A DNA stretch of 64,000 nucleotides from Rostratula benghalensis (GCA_013399305.1 VXAI01000028.1:3725575-3789574), one strand, 5' to 3'; shown: positions 1 through 13,226, counted from the stretch's first letter. Translations and numbers: made by a program. Notes: generated by a model from the letters alone, not told the origin.

Positions 1-1236
1 CTTTTTATTCTTGTTCCTTGTTTTTAATCACCGCAGTTGCGGCATGAGGGGGAGCCCGTTTGCTGCGGGACCCAGGGGCCGGAGGGGGTGGGCAGTGGGG
101 CAACGGTCCCCCTGGTCTGGAAAAAAAAATTCTCCTTTCCAGCAGATGTTTTTTGAGGTTAATTATCTTCTCAGTTCTGATGCTGGTTGAATATGTGGGA
201 AATCAGTGGTTTCCCAAGGTAGCAGTGAGATTGACATCAGTATTCATATCCCTGCAAGCCTCCACACCCAACAGCCTCCTCTTTTCTCACTGGGTTTCCT
301 TTCTTTTGATTTTCCTTTTCTTTTTATCTTGTTTCTGCTCAGAATTTAGTTGTCTTGTGTTGAAAATTGAAATGCTATTGTTTCCAAGTTCTTCTTCTGC
401 AAGATTTTCAAACTCCAGTGAATGATGCATTAAGAGTTTGTGGCATAAGACATGCTGGACTTGGAGCTATTTTTCCCACCAGTGTTTCTACTGTTTGTGT
501 CCCCAAAACACAGTGGTGGCCACGTCTCACCACTCTCCACAAATGTGAACTGCTGATTACCTTTCTGTGCTGCTGGCGGGGAACAAAGGGCTGCAGAAGA
601 GAGGTGGAAGGCGTCCTCATTCCACCTTGCTGAGCTGCATTCGGCCTTCATTTTTAAAACAGGCATAATGCAATGGGAAAATACTTTCTCATAATCTATA
701 CATGTGTGAAATGGTCATACTGTATTTTCAAGAAAGCTGTTATGGCCTGGTTTGCTTTGCAGAGAGGTCCCCAAATTGCATTGGTCTTTCACACCTGAAT
801 TGCCCCAGTGCTGCCGCAGGAATCGCTGTAGGGAGTACGAGTGCAGTCAGAGGCTGAAACCTGCACATACATCAATAGAAACCATTCCTCTGACTTTATG
901 GACCTCAAGTCCTGTGACATGAGCATAGCTGCCAGCGGCAGAGCCAGCTTTCCCCCTTTGTGCCAGCAGGACCACATGCTGCAGCCATCCATTCCTGCTT
1001 GTAGGCAGGTGACACCAGTGCAGAAACTGCCCAGGCTGTGTGTGGGGGGGGGTGTCATGGTGAAGGCATGGTCCCATCCCAGGAGAAAATGCTGCTTTAA
1101 ATGTAGTGGAGCGTGCAGCCACTGCATTGCACACCGCCTGCGTACCCTTGTGTTCAGTTCACCAGCTCTGTTAATAACGTTGCGTCAGTCCCTCAGGGAC
1201 GGGACCTGACCTCTGCTGTTTCTACCCCTTGGCCAG
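1..1236 (+). other. LAMP5: LAMP5 intron (partial, upstream of 1237)
   Basis: No coding exon recognised. The segment ends in the acceptor tract for the exon at 1237. I looked for the preceding LAMP5 exon (the part before GKHTA) and did not find it, so the intron extends left of the window. Mildly T-rich in places, with no recognised repeat. Confidence 0.7.
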
Positions 1237-1425
1237 TTGGGAAGCACACAGCCAGCTCGCACCGGCTCTCTGCCCTGGTCACTCCGGCGGGGAAGTCCTA
1301 TGAATGCCAGGCTCAGCAGACCATCTCCCTCGTCTCCAGTGACCACCAGAAGTCTGTGCAGCTCTTGCTGTCGGAAGTGCGTGTCCAGCCCTTCGACATC
1401 GCCGCAGATTTTGTCTTCAGTGAAG
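1237..1425 (+). CDS. LAMP5: LAMP5 penultimate coding exon
   Basis: 189-bp exon encoding about 63 residues of the membrane-proximal luminal domain, from [14 protein letters not shown] to DFVFSE. The acceptor is TTGGCCAG at 1229-1236 behind a pyrimidine-rich tract. The donor is GAAG|GTAAGG at 1425/1426. The exon starts two bases into a codon and ends one base into the next. It carries one luminal cysteine (YECQ), which should pair with the Cys of HKCPV in the next exon, as in other LAMP domains (inference). The open frame continues beyond both splice sites, but the flanking translation does not resemble LAMP5. Confidence 0.95.
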
Positions 1426-4400
1426 GTAAGGGACGGGGCGAAGGCATACCCTGCATCCCCGAGACGCTGCTGCTGCCATGGCCTTGGGGGTTTTGCAATG
1501 TACTGAAGGAATTTGGATCCCACTTTATCAGAGCACCTTCCCCTCCCTCCAGTGAGTTGTCAGTGCCCCCTGTGGTCCTTCCAAACCCATTCCCTACCTC
1601 TATGGCCCCCCATAAGCCTTTACAAATTCAGCCCAGCTGTTGTTTGGTCAAAACTCAGGCTACTTTTGCCCGTACAGTGGCTTCTGTAAGGGCTTAGCTA
1701 GCCAGGTTGCCAGCAAGCCTTAAAACTGCGTGGTCTCTGGGGAGTCCTGGAGGTTTAGGTGTCTCCTCTGCAGCACGCACGGTGCTTCGGTCCAGCTCCA
1801 GGGGCTTTATAGCACCACTGCACACTGAGGAAAGCTCGGGGCTGTGGTGGGAGGAAATCATTGCCATGCACGTTGCTGGCTTTGGTTTGATTAATGCTCA
1901 TTGCCAGGGTGAAGGAAGTTCAAGTGAGGTGCTGTGCCCAACACATGGGATGCTGCTCCTCCTCTCGAGTTTTTTTAATGTTAATTGCAGGTAAAAGAAA
2001 ATGTAAGTTAACATGTGCTGTTCGTATCAAAGAGTTATACTGTAGTCAGCAGCAGTACTGCCATGGGGCAGAATTCCTGCAGATCTTGCCTGCCTTTATC
2101 CTGAGGAGCCCATACTGCTCCTCCTCCTTGTCTTCCTCCTGCCTTTTCCAAAAAGTTGAATGAAGGAGCGTAAACATGCTTACCTGAATTAGGGCTTTGA
2201 GAGTAGTCCCCTTTATTGTAGAGCCGTCTTAGCAAATTAGTTAACTCCATTATTGTAACAAGATGCAAATAAAATTTGTAATAGCCAAATCTTTTAATAA
2301 TCAGTTAGAAAATGGTAGTGTTATTTTCAAGCCCAGCATTAAAAATGTGAGGCTTTATTATTTTGCGTGTGGGAAATATTTTAGAATACAATACAAACCC
2401 CAGCACTGACTATGGAGCCGAGCACTTAGGCTCATGACTCACATTCCTCTAGCTGATGTAGTAAATACATGCTATTCTGTACACTGGTTCTGGCAGAGCT
2501 CTGCGTGGCTGCATTACTCATGGCAAGGCCAGCGTAGTGCAGAGTAGGTTTTATCTGTAGACACAATTTTTTTTTTTTTTTGTCTTTTCTATCAAAGTAG
2601 TACCACATTTTGTGGAGGTTACAGGGAAAAAAAGGCAGAATTTAATAGTTTCCTATCATTTTTTTGCTGGCAAATCTTCATTCCCTCTCTCCTCCTGTGG
2701 ATTCCTTCTCTTCCTGCACTCAGGTTTTGGCTGAGCAGACCTTGGAGGCCAAGAAAAAACATATTTGAAATATGCAAGTCTGCACTCAGTTTTAGCTGCT
2801 GTGTCTCTGTGGTACCGAGCTTGTCAATTCTGAGAGCTCATGGTTAGAAAAACCAAACTCGGGGTGCATTGCCAAAGGGGGCTACCTGCCTTTTTCATGA
2901 TAGGCTCTTTCACATCAGGCAGTAAATTTGGTTTTGGTTGATTTTGACCTTTGTTGTTGCAGGGTTTTTGGTTGTTTTTTTCTCCAGGACACCAGGAGAC
3001 TCCAGTTGGTTGAGCAATCTTTGAATGTGTGGGGAATTCTTCCTTCTTAGGAAAGCATGATTTCTGTCTTTGTCAAGCTTTCTCTTTTTTTTGATGTTGA
3101 TCTTGTTATTCAATGATACTTCTTTTTGTTGAATTCCACTGGAAGTTAAATAGCCAAGAGCACCTGGAAAGGATGGTCAGAAGTGCCTGAGAGGTCATTT
3201 CTCAATGAAGCTTCACTTGGGGCTCTGCTGCTTCTCCCAGCAGCGCATCCCCGCCAGCCCTGCAGACCAGCGTGTCCTCGGCACATCCATGGCAAAACAT
3301 GATCCTTTGTGGGGTCTGAGAATCATTGCCAATCTTAAATTACAGTAATTAGCCTTCTCCTTTTTGGTTCATTAATTTCCCATTAGGTAAAATTCCTATT
3401 AATTATGAACAAGCTACAGAACACATTAAAATATTTTAAAATAGAGAAAGAAGCCTGCTAGAGCAGAAGGACAGCCAACACACAGGAAGGTCAGGGCCCT
3501 TTTACCACAAAGAAATGAGGGAAAGGTTTTGTCTGGAGTCCTGACACCGACCTGTCTGGGATAGATTAAAAAGCTTGTAGGGAGTGATTGAATTGCTTTT
3601 TATTTTTTTTGAATGCTCCAACTCATATACTAGAATATCCTTTTTTTTTTTTTTTTTTTTTAAGACACTGCTTCCAACTCTCACAAACATATACATATAT
3701 AAAAAGATACATAAATAGTTATATTTACCTTTTTCAATATGGAAGCAGCAGAATATTTTTTTTTCATTTAGAGCTTGGGAGTTTTATTTTTTTTTAATAG
3801 AGGAAAAATTGATATACATTTTTTAGCTTAAGAGAGCTGGATCAAGGAGGTGTGAGAAGAAGATTTAACTTGGTGAAAGAACATCACAGAAATTGTCAGC
3901 TCTTTTGATTTTAATCACAGTAATGCAAAATACTAATACAAAGAGATGGCAAGGGAGAATTAGGGACCAGGATCCTGGGATCCTCATCTCCCCCTGAGCC
4001 ACCCCAAGCAAGGGCCATATTTTCTTAAGGGACCGTGTCACTAAGTAGCTCCTCTTTGCAAGCTCTATGGCCATATTTTAAAAAAGCGCTAGGTCTTTTT
4101 TTTCCTTTTTTTATTTTTTTAATTTTTTTTTTAAGCTAGTCACTTAATAAATGCCCATCTCAAAAATCCATCCTATCCTGCCAGACACACCTGGGCTTTT
4201 TTTCCATCCCTTCAAAACAAGCCCTGCATCGGTCGGTCCTCAGGCTTGCAGTCGTGACTGCAGGAAACTACTAAACCACTGATTTTTTTAAATTATTTTT
4301 TTTTTGCCATACTGCTATTTGTTTGGCAGAAGGATGCTGAAACAAGAAAATGGGCCTGTTGGGTGGTTTCCTAGCCTGGTACTGAAATGAGACGAGCACT

Positions 4401-7400
4401 CACCATAGAAACCGTGGTGGTAGGTGAGCCTGGGTGCTGCGCAGTGTCAGAGGAAGCGCAACACAAAAGAACAAAGAGGAAGGTACCTAAATGCCTCCTC
4501 TGTATCTGCCTGCAGTCTGTGTTCCATGGGACTGGGGTGGTGGGGTGGCACAAGCTGGGCTTGGTGCCTCACCAGCAAAGGGGTGACCCCGCGGGGTCCG
4601 GGATGCAGCCAAAGCTCCTGGTGTCACACAAACTTTTCAAATAGTTAAAATTTGTGGGGACTTTTTTGCTTTCCTGAACTGAGGGTAGAACCCAGCGGTT
4701 CGAGCAAATGCTGAGAGCCCTGTGACCTGAGGCAAAATACTTGGGAAAATCTGATGGAAAGGACTATTTTTCCCGCAGAAAGCGTTGATTTCAAATACAT
4801 AGCAGTTCCCTGTGTGACAGTCTTTCATTTGCCGTGCATCGAACAGCCCACCTGCCCACACTGTGCTTGATGGGGTTGAGTGGCTGAATTGCTGTCTGCC
4901 GTGGGCTTTCACAGAATCATAGAACGGTCCAGGCTGGAAGGGAGCCCTAGGGTCATCTAGTCTGACCTCCTCATGTCAGCAGGGACACCCCCGAGGAGAC
5001 CAGGTTACTTTATGTAAACCCTCCTCCCCTCTCGCTCTCCCTTTGCATTTTCCTTTGCTGCAAGACCAGGGATGATATCTGTTACCTCGGTGCCTACGCA
5101 ATGCTTTGAATTTTTGGGGTGAGAAATGTTTGTAAATGTTGAAGTATATTGTGACAAATGTGAAAATATTTGTGGTAAAATGATGTGGCTTAACATTGTA
5201 TTAATGTTAAAATACACTGTTCATCCTCCCAGTAGTTAACATCTGGAGAGCCTTAGTTTCACTGTAAATGTGTGTTAGTACTTGCCTGTGCCTCCATGCT
5301 GGCATTCCCATTCCCCCTTTGCCCTCTGAAGAGCCCAAATTTTGGTGAACTGCTCCACAAGGAGAAAACGGATGTGTCTGGCGAGGAGAAGGTGTTGGTG
5401 TGGCAGGACGTGGTGGCTCTGCAAGGCTGCCGCAGTGGGGAGAGCGCATGATTGCATCGTTAGAGGATGGCATCGGAGGAGGGATTGCATCGGAGGAGGC
5501 TCCGAGCTTTGCATTGGTGTGTTTTATTGGTGGGTTGGTTGGTTGTTTTTTTGGTTGTGGGTTTTTTTTTCCCCTGTGGGCTTTTTTCCTTTTAATCCTC
5601 TTTAGAAAGTGTCAGGATAAAGAGCTATCTTCCTTGGCTGCTTGCAAGAATTGACACCTTTTTGAGTTGTGACTCAAATGCTTAAATCCAGCCAGGGCTT
5701 TCTGCGGGCACCAGAGTTTTGGCCACATCCTGGCACGTTTGGTGCTCCGCGGCGAGTTTGCTTTGGCAAAGGGTGGGAGTTCAGATATTGGAAGCAGGGT
5801 GCTTTGGAGCTGGGTTAGTCCTCTGCATCGCAGCACCGGTGCTTTGCCACCTCCACTGGCTGCAGCCCACCACATCTGCCCCATTCTGCAAAGCAGCAGT
5901 GGTGTTCTTTAAGGAACAGCACACGGGCAAACCTGCTGTGGTTGAGCCCGGGTGAACGAATGCCCCGTTGGTTTTACAGCAGGGTTGTTTCAATTTTCCA
6001 TAGAGTTTAAGCTAAACCAGTTTCAAAGCAACACTTAGTGCCCGCGGGAGGAGGCTGCGGCGGCTAAGACGGAACGACTGCTGACTGGCACACGGACACA
6101 GCCCTGCCCTGCCCGCCGGGCTGTTGCGGCCGCGTGGTGAGTGCACAGGGGATCCTCTGGCACAGATCCTGCCCACAGAAGGGGTGCTGCTCTGTGCTGG
6201 CACGTGGGCAGGGGGCTCGGGGGGTTGGAGCTCCCCTGGCCCCACGGCACTGCCTCCTGCGTGGCTTTTCTCAGGGTTGGGTCTAGGGATACCATGGTGT
6301 CTCGGCCTTGGCGCTGAGAGTCTGGTCAGGCCTGAGCATCCTAAGCTGGGAAGAATTTCACAAAGCTGTAGAAACCCAATTTGGGGAGCTAAATAATAAT
6401 CTGGATTTTTTTTTTTTCGCCTTCTTCCTTAATACAAACAAACAAAACCACTGCATTGCAGCAATTGCTGAATCACTTGTAACACAGTCCTGGTGATTAA
6501 TCACTCCTCTGGTGAAACAGTGAGCAACTGGAACCAAAAAGGACATTATTTTCTTTTCTTTAGATTATGTTTCACTTTTGCTCATTTGTTTCACTTCTTT
6601 TACAGCTTGAAGTGTTTCCCAGTGGCATCTGCAAGCCTGATGCTGGGAGGATGGCTGTGCGCTAGGAGGTGATGGAGCTCCTGGAGGTGCCGGTACCACT
6701 GGAGATATGTCCCTGCTGTCACCTCCTTCCTGGGCCTGGGGGGGTCTCTGGGTTTTTCCTGCTCTTTGCCACATGTTGTTAGATTTGCAGAGCATTTGCT
6801 GTTCACGGTTATCACAGATCTTTGCATCCTGCAATCAGCTGCCTGGGGATCCCATCTGGATGGTCTTCAGCGATGGGAGGAATTAGTGGTGCCCTTTGTA
6901 TCTGCTCATTGAACATGCAGCCTTTTTTTTTTTTCCCTCTTTTTTTCTTTTTTTTAATTGCTGTTTTCAGTACAACTTTACTACTGTGAAGAAGATGATC
7001 CAGGGGACAGAACACTGTCCCTCCTGTACCCCACAACCTTTTTTTTTTTTCCCCAAGTTGGCATTTTTTTTCTTTTTGGTCTGGCAGCCCCATCTCAGCA
7101 GTGTCATCCATCGGATAAGCAACAGTCCTGTGGGGAAAAAAATAAATCATCATCCTGTCATTCAGGCATGTAGTAGGCTCTGGAAGCATAAGGGAGCTGA
7201 AAGAGGATTACCAGTGTTTCCTAACCTTGGTGGCTGTGCCTTTACAAGCCAAACAGAAAAATGTTCTCCCATTATGTGGTTATTATTATTTTCTAGTGGT
7301 TTATTATAGTATGACAGGGATTTGTAGATGGGAAAGAAAACCACTGGGGAGGCTTTTGTTGCTTCTGCTCATTCTTTGTCATATTTGACAAAAAATGTGG

Positions 7401-8183
7401 GGTGCCAGGATGCTGTTTGACCACAAACACGTGTGCTCTGCCAGTGCTGGTAAACTCCCCATGGGGAGCTCATAGAGAGGGGGAGAGATGCTGTTAGAAC
7501 TCTGTCAGCTTGCAGATTGAGGGCAAAAATCTTTTTAATGATGCACAGGGTAAGTGTGATGCAGAACCTTACTGATGTTGAGGACTCTATAACTAGATAA
7601 ACAAAGCAGATCTTCAGCCACAGTTAGGAAACTTGTACTTTTGCTGTCCCGTTCCCAACGAGGCTGTTGCTCTACTGGTTCAGCAGAGGGCCGAGGAGGG
7701 TCTCAGGAGCACAAAAGTGTTTTTTCCCCCCACGTTGGCTGGTTTGATAGGTGTTACCTCTTCCTCCAGACCCTGCATTGTGACTGGGATTTCACTTTCC
7801 TCCGAAGCAATTGATTTTCTCCCTAGGACTCAGATGATGGTTGCTGTCTCTCATTGCTGCTGGGGCTACTTTTGCTGCCCAGGGATGCCCAGCATGGGGC
7901 CGTGACTCCAGGGAGGTTGGTTCACCACTGCAACAGGAGTTCAGAATTGCAAAGTCTCATTCACTTCTCTTTTCCCCTCTTTCCTTTTCTTTCTTCCCCT
8001 GCAGAACACAAGTGCCCAGTGGACCAGAGGGAGCAGTTAGAAGAAACCCTGCCTCTGATTCTGGGCCTGATACTGGGGTTAGTTATCGTGATAACCCTCT
8101 GCGTTTACCATATCCACCACAAGCTGACAGCCAACCAAGTGCAGATTCCTCGGGACAGATCTCAGTACAAACACATGGGCTAG
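1237..8183 (+). CDS. LAMP5: LAMP5 (BAD-LAMP), C-terminal part; join 1237..1425, 8005..8183
   Basis: The two exons encode the last 121 or so residues of LAMP5, a type I LAMP-family membrane protein of endosomal and synaptic-vesicle membranes, mostly in neurons and plasmacytoid dendritic cells (family knowledge). Seen here: luminal segment with [10 protein letters not shown] and QPFDI..DFVFSE, then [15 protein letters not shown], a hydrophobic helix ([19 protein letters not shown]) and a basic tail ending [14 protein letters not shown] fits the YxxPhi sorting motif. The junction is phase 1 (G|AA, Glu). The 6.6-kb intron has a GTAAGG donor and an acceptor in a long pyrimidine tract ending CCCCTGCAG. 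Earlier exons (signal peptide, N-terminal luminal part) lie outside the window, and I found none in 1-1236. The match to mammalian LAMP5 is near-continuous, so the identity is firm. The gene converges on PAK5, as in mammals. Confidence 0.96.
3641..3661. repeat. T21 homopolymer
   Basis: Uninterrupted T run inside the LAMP5 intron, simple sequence only. Confidence 0.9.
4912..5005 (-). mobile_element. CR1 LINE 3'-end fragment
   Basis: Begins CAGAATCATAGAA, the complement of the CR1 3' terminal ATTCTATGATTCTG motif. It is followed by the typical GGCTGGAAGGGA..CATCTAGTC..GACCTCC run of the CR1 3' UTR. Only about 95 bp remains, a usual length for a 5'-truncated CR1 insertion. The outer limit near 5005 is approximate. 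Confidence 0.85.
6041..6136. promoter_or_regulatory. CpG-dense patch in LAMP5 intron
   Basis: 12 CpG dinucleotides in 96 bases, including a GCGGCCGC octamer at 6126-6133, in surroundings that are CpG-poor. Followed at once by GTGAGT (6137-6142), a consensus splice donor on the + strand. Could be a small internal promoter or alternative first exon, or a GC-rich chance patch. The function is inferred only. Confidence 0.3.
8005..8183 (+). CDS. LAMP5: LAMP5 last coding exon (TM helix and tail)
   Basis: 179 bp of coding sequence: completes a split Glu codon, then 58 residues and a TAG stop at 8181-8183. Contains the last luminal cysteine, the roughly 20-residue transmembrane helix and a cytosolic tail of about 25 residues ([20 protein letters not shown] then YKHMG). 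The tail is almost unchanged from mammals, as expected for a sorting signal. Confidence 0.97.
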
Positions 8184-8775
8184 GGGAGAGCATCGAGCAG
8201 CCCAAATATTTATCAGGTAGAAAAAGCAAAAGCACTTTTTTCTAAGGGTGAGGAAGGATTAAGGGGGGAGGCGAGAGATGGTATTCACAACACCTAATGG
8301 TGGAGATTTCATGAAAGGACACACGTTAAGGTTAGGCTTTAGCACGGTGCAGAGGCATAACTGTCTCTGTAAGAAGACTGAGAGAGTCTTATTTTAGGAG
8401 CCTGTCTGTGGCAGTAGGTGGTATGAATACCTTCTTAAGCAGCTGAGCCAATCATCTAGAAACAGAAATGCTTCACATGTCAAAGTTTAACACTGGGGGC
8501 AAAATTAGATTATTTTTTTTGTAATTTGTTTTTCCCTTTCCCCCCTCAAGAGCCTCTTCCCTCCCCAACGTGCTGCTCTGTGCAGCATTCAGCCCTCTCC
8601 GTGTTTGTCTGTGCAGGGAACAGGGCTGGGGGACAGAGCCATTAGACAGACTTCATTAAGGTCCTCTAAAAAAGGGACTCAAACCACACTCCTGAATTTG
8701 CACTCATGTTAAGGAAAGAATGAAGGCAATACAGGTGTGTTTTGGAAAAAATAAATGCCAGAACTTCAAGTTGGT
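8184..8775 (+). other. LAMP5: LAMP5 3' UTR (probable extent)
   Basis: Follows the stop codon. The first AATAAA on the + strand after the stop is at 8750-8755, about 570 bases downstream, so a short 3' UTR ending near 8775 is plausible. No strong GT-rich element follows, and the true end could be further right (a later AATAAA is at 10058-10063). Confidence 0.4.
8750..8755 (+). promoter_or_regulatory. Candidate LAMP5 poly(A) signal AATAAA
   Basis: Canonical hexamer 567 bases after the LAMP5 stop codon, the first one on this strand. The downstream element is weak, so use of the site is uncertain. Confidence 0.4.
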
Positions 8776-10200
8776 ATAAAATGGAGTAACTCCAGTGCAG
8801 CAGGTTGCAGCCAGCTGAGGAGCTTTCCCCATGCCTGAGTCTAAGTGAAGAAAACTTGTTTTTGCTTCTTGAGCCACATCTGAAAGTTTAAAAAATAGAT
8901 AAAAAAGAAAAAAAAAAGTATTAATACACAAATTATAAAGTGCCATGCTACTGCAAGTCAACTGAGAAATGCTTCTGGCTGGACATCCTGCACGTGTTGT
9001 GATTGTCATTGAGATGTTACATTGCTACCTGCAACTGGAATTTTCACAATGAAACACAAAAAAAGAAAACAGAAATGTTAAAGTTACTATGCAGATTATT
9101 CAGGTATAATCTAATGTAACAGAAAAAAAAATATAAGGAAACCCTTGAAATCTATCCTTAAATGTAGACCATTTTTAAAATTAATTAAAACATGTACATA
9201 TATAATATATGATTTGCCTTTTTATTTTGAAATTATGTGATGCTTTTTACTAACTCGATGCTACTTAATGGAATCAGTGTAAAAATACATCATCTGAGTG
9301 GATGTTAAAGGTAGGATTAATTCTAGCAGTATTTTGGTGCAAAAGGTTTGGTGAAGACATGGTGGTGACTCAGTAGTTTGTGATTTGTTGGTTATTTCTT
9401 AATATTCTTCTAATCTCTCAGTTCTTTCTATCTTGTGAATTTTGTGGGCAATGGCACGTTTCACTCTGGTCCCAGTCAGTTCCCACTGAAGCCTTGTAGT
9501 TCCCTTCACTCTGTTGTTACTGCAGCAAGAGTTACTCCAGACCTTGTGTTACTTTAGGGTGTAGAAAATATTTTGCTGCTCTTTTGAACTGATTTGATCC
9601 AAACAGGGACTCATACAAACAGTCGCCTTTCAGCTTAAAACAGGATAACAGGCCAAGAAAAATAGTCATTTCAATGTTGAGAAGTGGAAAAGGACAAACT
9701 TAACTGTTTCTTCATGCTGCAGCCTTCTCCAAAATTTGAGGGATATTGTCAAAGGGGAAAACAAAGGAGGTTGCAACAAGTGCCTTCCTTTAGTCCTGTC
9801 TTATTGTTGGTCTCATTTCTATGTTGTGCTTGCTGCTTTTTCTTCTCATTGGGATGTAAGAAGCAAAATTATGGCACTAATGATGCTTGTGGCTTTGCCC
9901 TTTTCTTTTAAAAATCCAGTGAAAGTGTTTTGGGCAGGCTGCAAGGCTGACCCAGAGCCACTGCCTACAATGAGCTGATTATTATTTACAAAAGAAAAAG
10001 AAAAAGAGAAGGTTCTTTTAGAGGCAGACAGAAAAAGCAATTGGTAGCAGAAGGGTGAATAAAAGGATTAAAGGTTCATTCTTAATAGAGGGCCCATAGT
10101 TATCAGATTTGTCCTGCCTTGCTCTTGTCTGTCCTCCAGCAAGAAAGGCTCTCCCAGCCAGGACCCATCAGCCAGGAGCATCTACTCCTGTATTTGACAT

Positions 10201-10223
10201 AAAAAAAAAAAAAAAAAAAAAAA
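10201..10223. repeat. A23 homopolymer
   Basis: Uninterrupted run of 23 A. No retroposed gene or SINE body is recognisable on its 5' side, so it is treated as simple sequence. Confidence 0.9.
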
Positions 10224-13210
10224 GCAAACAACTGGACTGCAGATGCCAAAGGAGCCCCTTCTTTGGCATTTATCTTCTGTGTAGACTGTTTTGGCAAGAG
10301 GCTGCAGGAACGAGCCCTTGAGATGTTGTGGTTTTGCAGGTGAGCAGTGGTGGGGCAGGACAAGGTTGCTGGATGGGCATGGAAATTGCACTGAACTGGA
10401 GACATCCCAGTCACTAGGAGGTTGGTCCCCATCCAGCCATTCTCCTCCCAATGAGCTGCAGGTCTTTGCTGTCAGTAGGAGCAATTTCTGCTGGTTCAGT
10501 TGAGAATTATTAGAGATATAAAAGAGTTGGGACATTGTGAAAAATGGGGGCAGAGAAGGACTTTGTGGCTTGAAAAAAAAGAAAGAGGAAGGAGCCTGTT
10601 TCTCCTCTGTCATCTCTTTCTCTAGGAGAGCCCCTTAGGGCTTGCTTCCCCAACCCTCCCCCTTGCCTCCTTCTCTCAGCACCTATCCCTCTTGAGTTAG
10701 TTTGGATATAAAAACTTTAAATGGGTAACATAAAAGAGAGCTACTTCCCTTCCACTTACCTTTGGTAGGAGTTTTACAGGAAACACACACTGCAGCATTT
10801 TTATAAGTGGTTTTGATTTTCTTCTCCAAACAGGAGCAGGAGGTGGGAAACCCACTGCCCTGCACACCTGCAGCATCTGATGGGCTACATTCAACCTTTC
10901 TTATCCTCCCTTAGATGTTATAGTTCAGGGTTCATATGGAGCTGTTGGAAGGCAGGAAAACCTTTGGCTTGGGTTAAGTCCCCTGGTATTGCTCCTGGGA
11001 GAGGCAGTGGCTGGTGGATGGAGCTGCTGGCTCAGTGTTATTGCCAGCCTGGATTTTGGAGCAGTTGGATTTGTTTGTTGTGTTGTCGTCAAGTGAATTG
11101 GCTGGTGGGTTTTTAGCCCACTGTAGGTCCTGTTGGTGCTTCCCCATCTTCAGAAAGGAAGCAAGGCCCACCTGTGTAATGGGGACACATCTGAGATGGA
11201 AAAAAAGATAATGCTAATTTATGGTTAGCTTTCCAAACTAATTTTAATTCAACCTGCAGTGAACCTGTAAGGGCAGTCATAGCAGAATCACCCAAAGAGG
11301 ACATTGTCTTCACCTCTTGTAACTGTCCTTGACTGATTCCCCTGCTTGAGCATTGGCCAATGCATTGAGGGGGTGGCATTGGCCATCTGACGAGAGGACA
11401 ACCCCCAAAAGATGATGCAGCTTTTGTGGCTCTGTTCAGCCCCGTGCCCACACAGCTTAAGGCTTTTTGCTGCTTTTCAGGTGAGATGTTTTCTGCAGCT
11501 GGTACTCAGCATCACCCTCGGGTTGAAAGTGTCTGTAAGCCACCAGGAACAGAGTTGGGTAATTTATTAATCAACTTTCTGAAATAAGATATAAAATGAT
11601 TTCTTGCTGTCCTGAAATGTTTTCCTGCTTACTTTTTTTGGAAAGAAAAGAAATGGAAGCAATAATTTCAGCTCAGTCACACTTCGTGTTGTGCACTAGG
11701 CTGATGCACCTTGACTCTAGAAGAAGTGATTTAAGATGTTGAAAGAAACCCCTTTGAATCTTGCAGTTCTGTCCATACTTTTCCTAGCAGTTATTTACTG
11801 AATTTGATCTGAATTTTCCTTCAATTTAAGCTTCCCAAGCATAGATTTGAAAAATTATTAGAGAGGTTAAAAAAGCTGTCCAACTTCCCTTCTGCTCATC
11901 AAACCACAGCAGCACTTTTTTGGGGATTTCATTCTATATTTAGCTTTCATTCATTGAGCCAGCTGCAAACTCGAACACTTTGTTTTATAGCTCTTTATGA
12001 ACACCCTGGTAGAAGCTGGATAAATGTAAGAAACTTCTCACCCTACTGAGCTCTGCAAGAACCTATAATAATTAAGGACTTGCTAAAGCAGTCGTTAATG
12101 AGTTACAACATACTTATGATTAGAACTTTTAATTATAAATTATTGATGTATTGCTGAGGAGGGGAGTTACGTAGCCAGTAGATGTTCTAGGCTCTGCTTC
12201 TAAAATGATGATTATTTGTGAATGCTTTTAGAATCGGTGACCTCAGAGAAAGTCATCGTTCCTTAGTGACAGGCAGGAAGAAATGCACTGGAGTAACTGG
12301 CAATACGCGAATCTCAGCCTCAGCTGGTGCAGCAGATGAAGACTTCTTCTGGGTGAATGGATGCTCCCAACATCTGGTATCTAAAAAATTAAAACTAAAG
12401 AGTTTTTTTTGGGGTTTTTTTTTTTTTGCTGAGATGCCAAACAAGGGAAAGACTGTGCAATAGTGACAGGGGAAGTGGCTTCTGCAGAGTGGACATCGCA
12501 GTAACCAGAAGGGCCATTGGGCTGCAGGAGACAAGACCTGGGAAGCTCCTCCAGAGGTTATCCTAGAAACAGATTTCAGTGAGGGTGATGAACACAGCTC
12601 AGTCAGCTGCGTAGCCCAAGGTAACAGGCCACGGTTCTGCCTGCTTTTTTTTGCCTGGCTCTGGGTTTATTTGAGGTACTCTGGGTAAAACAGCCAAAGT
12701 TAAGCTTTTTTGGGTTTTCTTTTGAGTGGTGGTTAATGCATTTTGAAATATTTGCTGATGTCAGCAACCAAAAGTAATATATAACTTTTAAAATAAGAAT
12801 TGAAGCTGCTAAAGAGAGCAAATAATGTTGCAGGCTCATTAGCTGACTGGTGATGCTACTGGGGAGCTCGGGAAGAAGGGTTTCAGTAGGCAAGAAAGCT
12901 GAATGGTTATGAGCCAAAAATTAAATTGTGTAAGTAAAAAAAAAAAGCCTCTCAGCTTATTTAGGGGCAGGGAAAGGAAGGCAGGAATGTTTTGACAGCT
13001 CTGGGCTTCCTGGAGTACTTCATATGCGGAGCTGTATGGGTGCACTGATCACGTCTCAGAATGTCTGGTACTGTATGACTGACCACAGTGGGATGGGGAG
13101 GTTACCTGCCAGCATTGCTGACTCCTCCCAAGTTTTTTTCCTGTGCATAGAGAAGGTGTGTATTTTTCCAACGTGTGTGTGCCCGTTAGAACATGCACAC
13201 ATGTGCCAGG

Positions 13211-13226
13211 GTGTGTGTGTGTGTGT
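13211..13226. repeat. (GT)8 microsatellite
   Basis: Uninterrupted GT dinucleotides, with related CACACATGTG sequence just to the left. Confidence 0.9.

Larger units (their letters stand above)
1426..8004 (+). other. LAMP5: LAMP5 last intron (6.6 kb)
   Basis: Non-coding. Holds T-tracts (2567-2581, 3641-3661, several near 6920-7070), a short antisense CR1 end at 4912-5005 and a CpG-dense patch at 6041-6136. The rest is unique sequence with no feature I can support. Confidence 0.85.

Noticed and set aside
1426..1697. Continuation of the LAMP5 exon frame past 1425
   Set aside because: A good GTAAGG donor sits at 1426 and the LAMP5 homology resumes exactly at 8005. The extra residues do not resemble any LAMP.
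10201..10223. A23 run as the tail of a processed pseudogene
   Set aside because: No gene-like or SINE body on its 5' side and no target-site duplication could be found.
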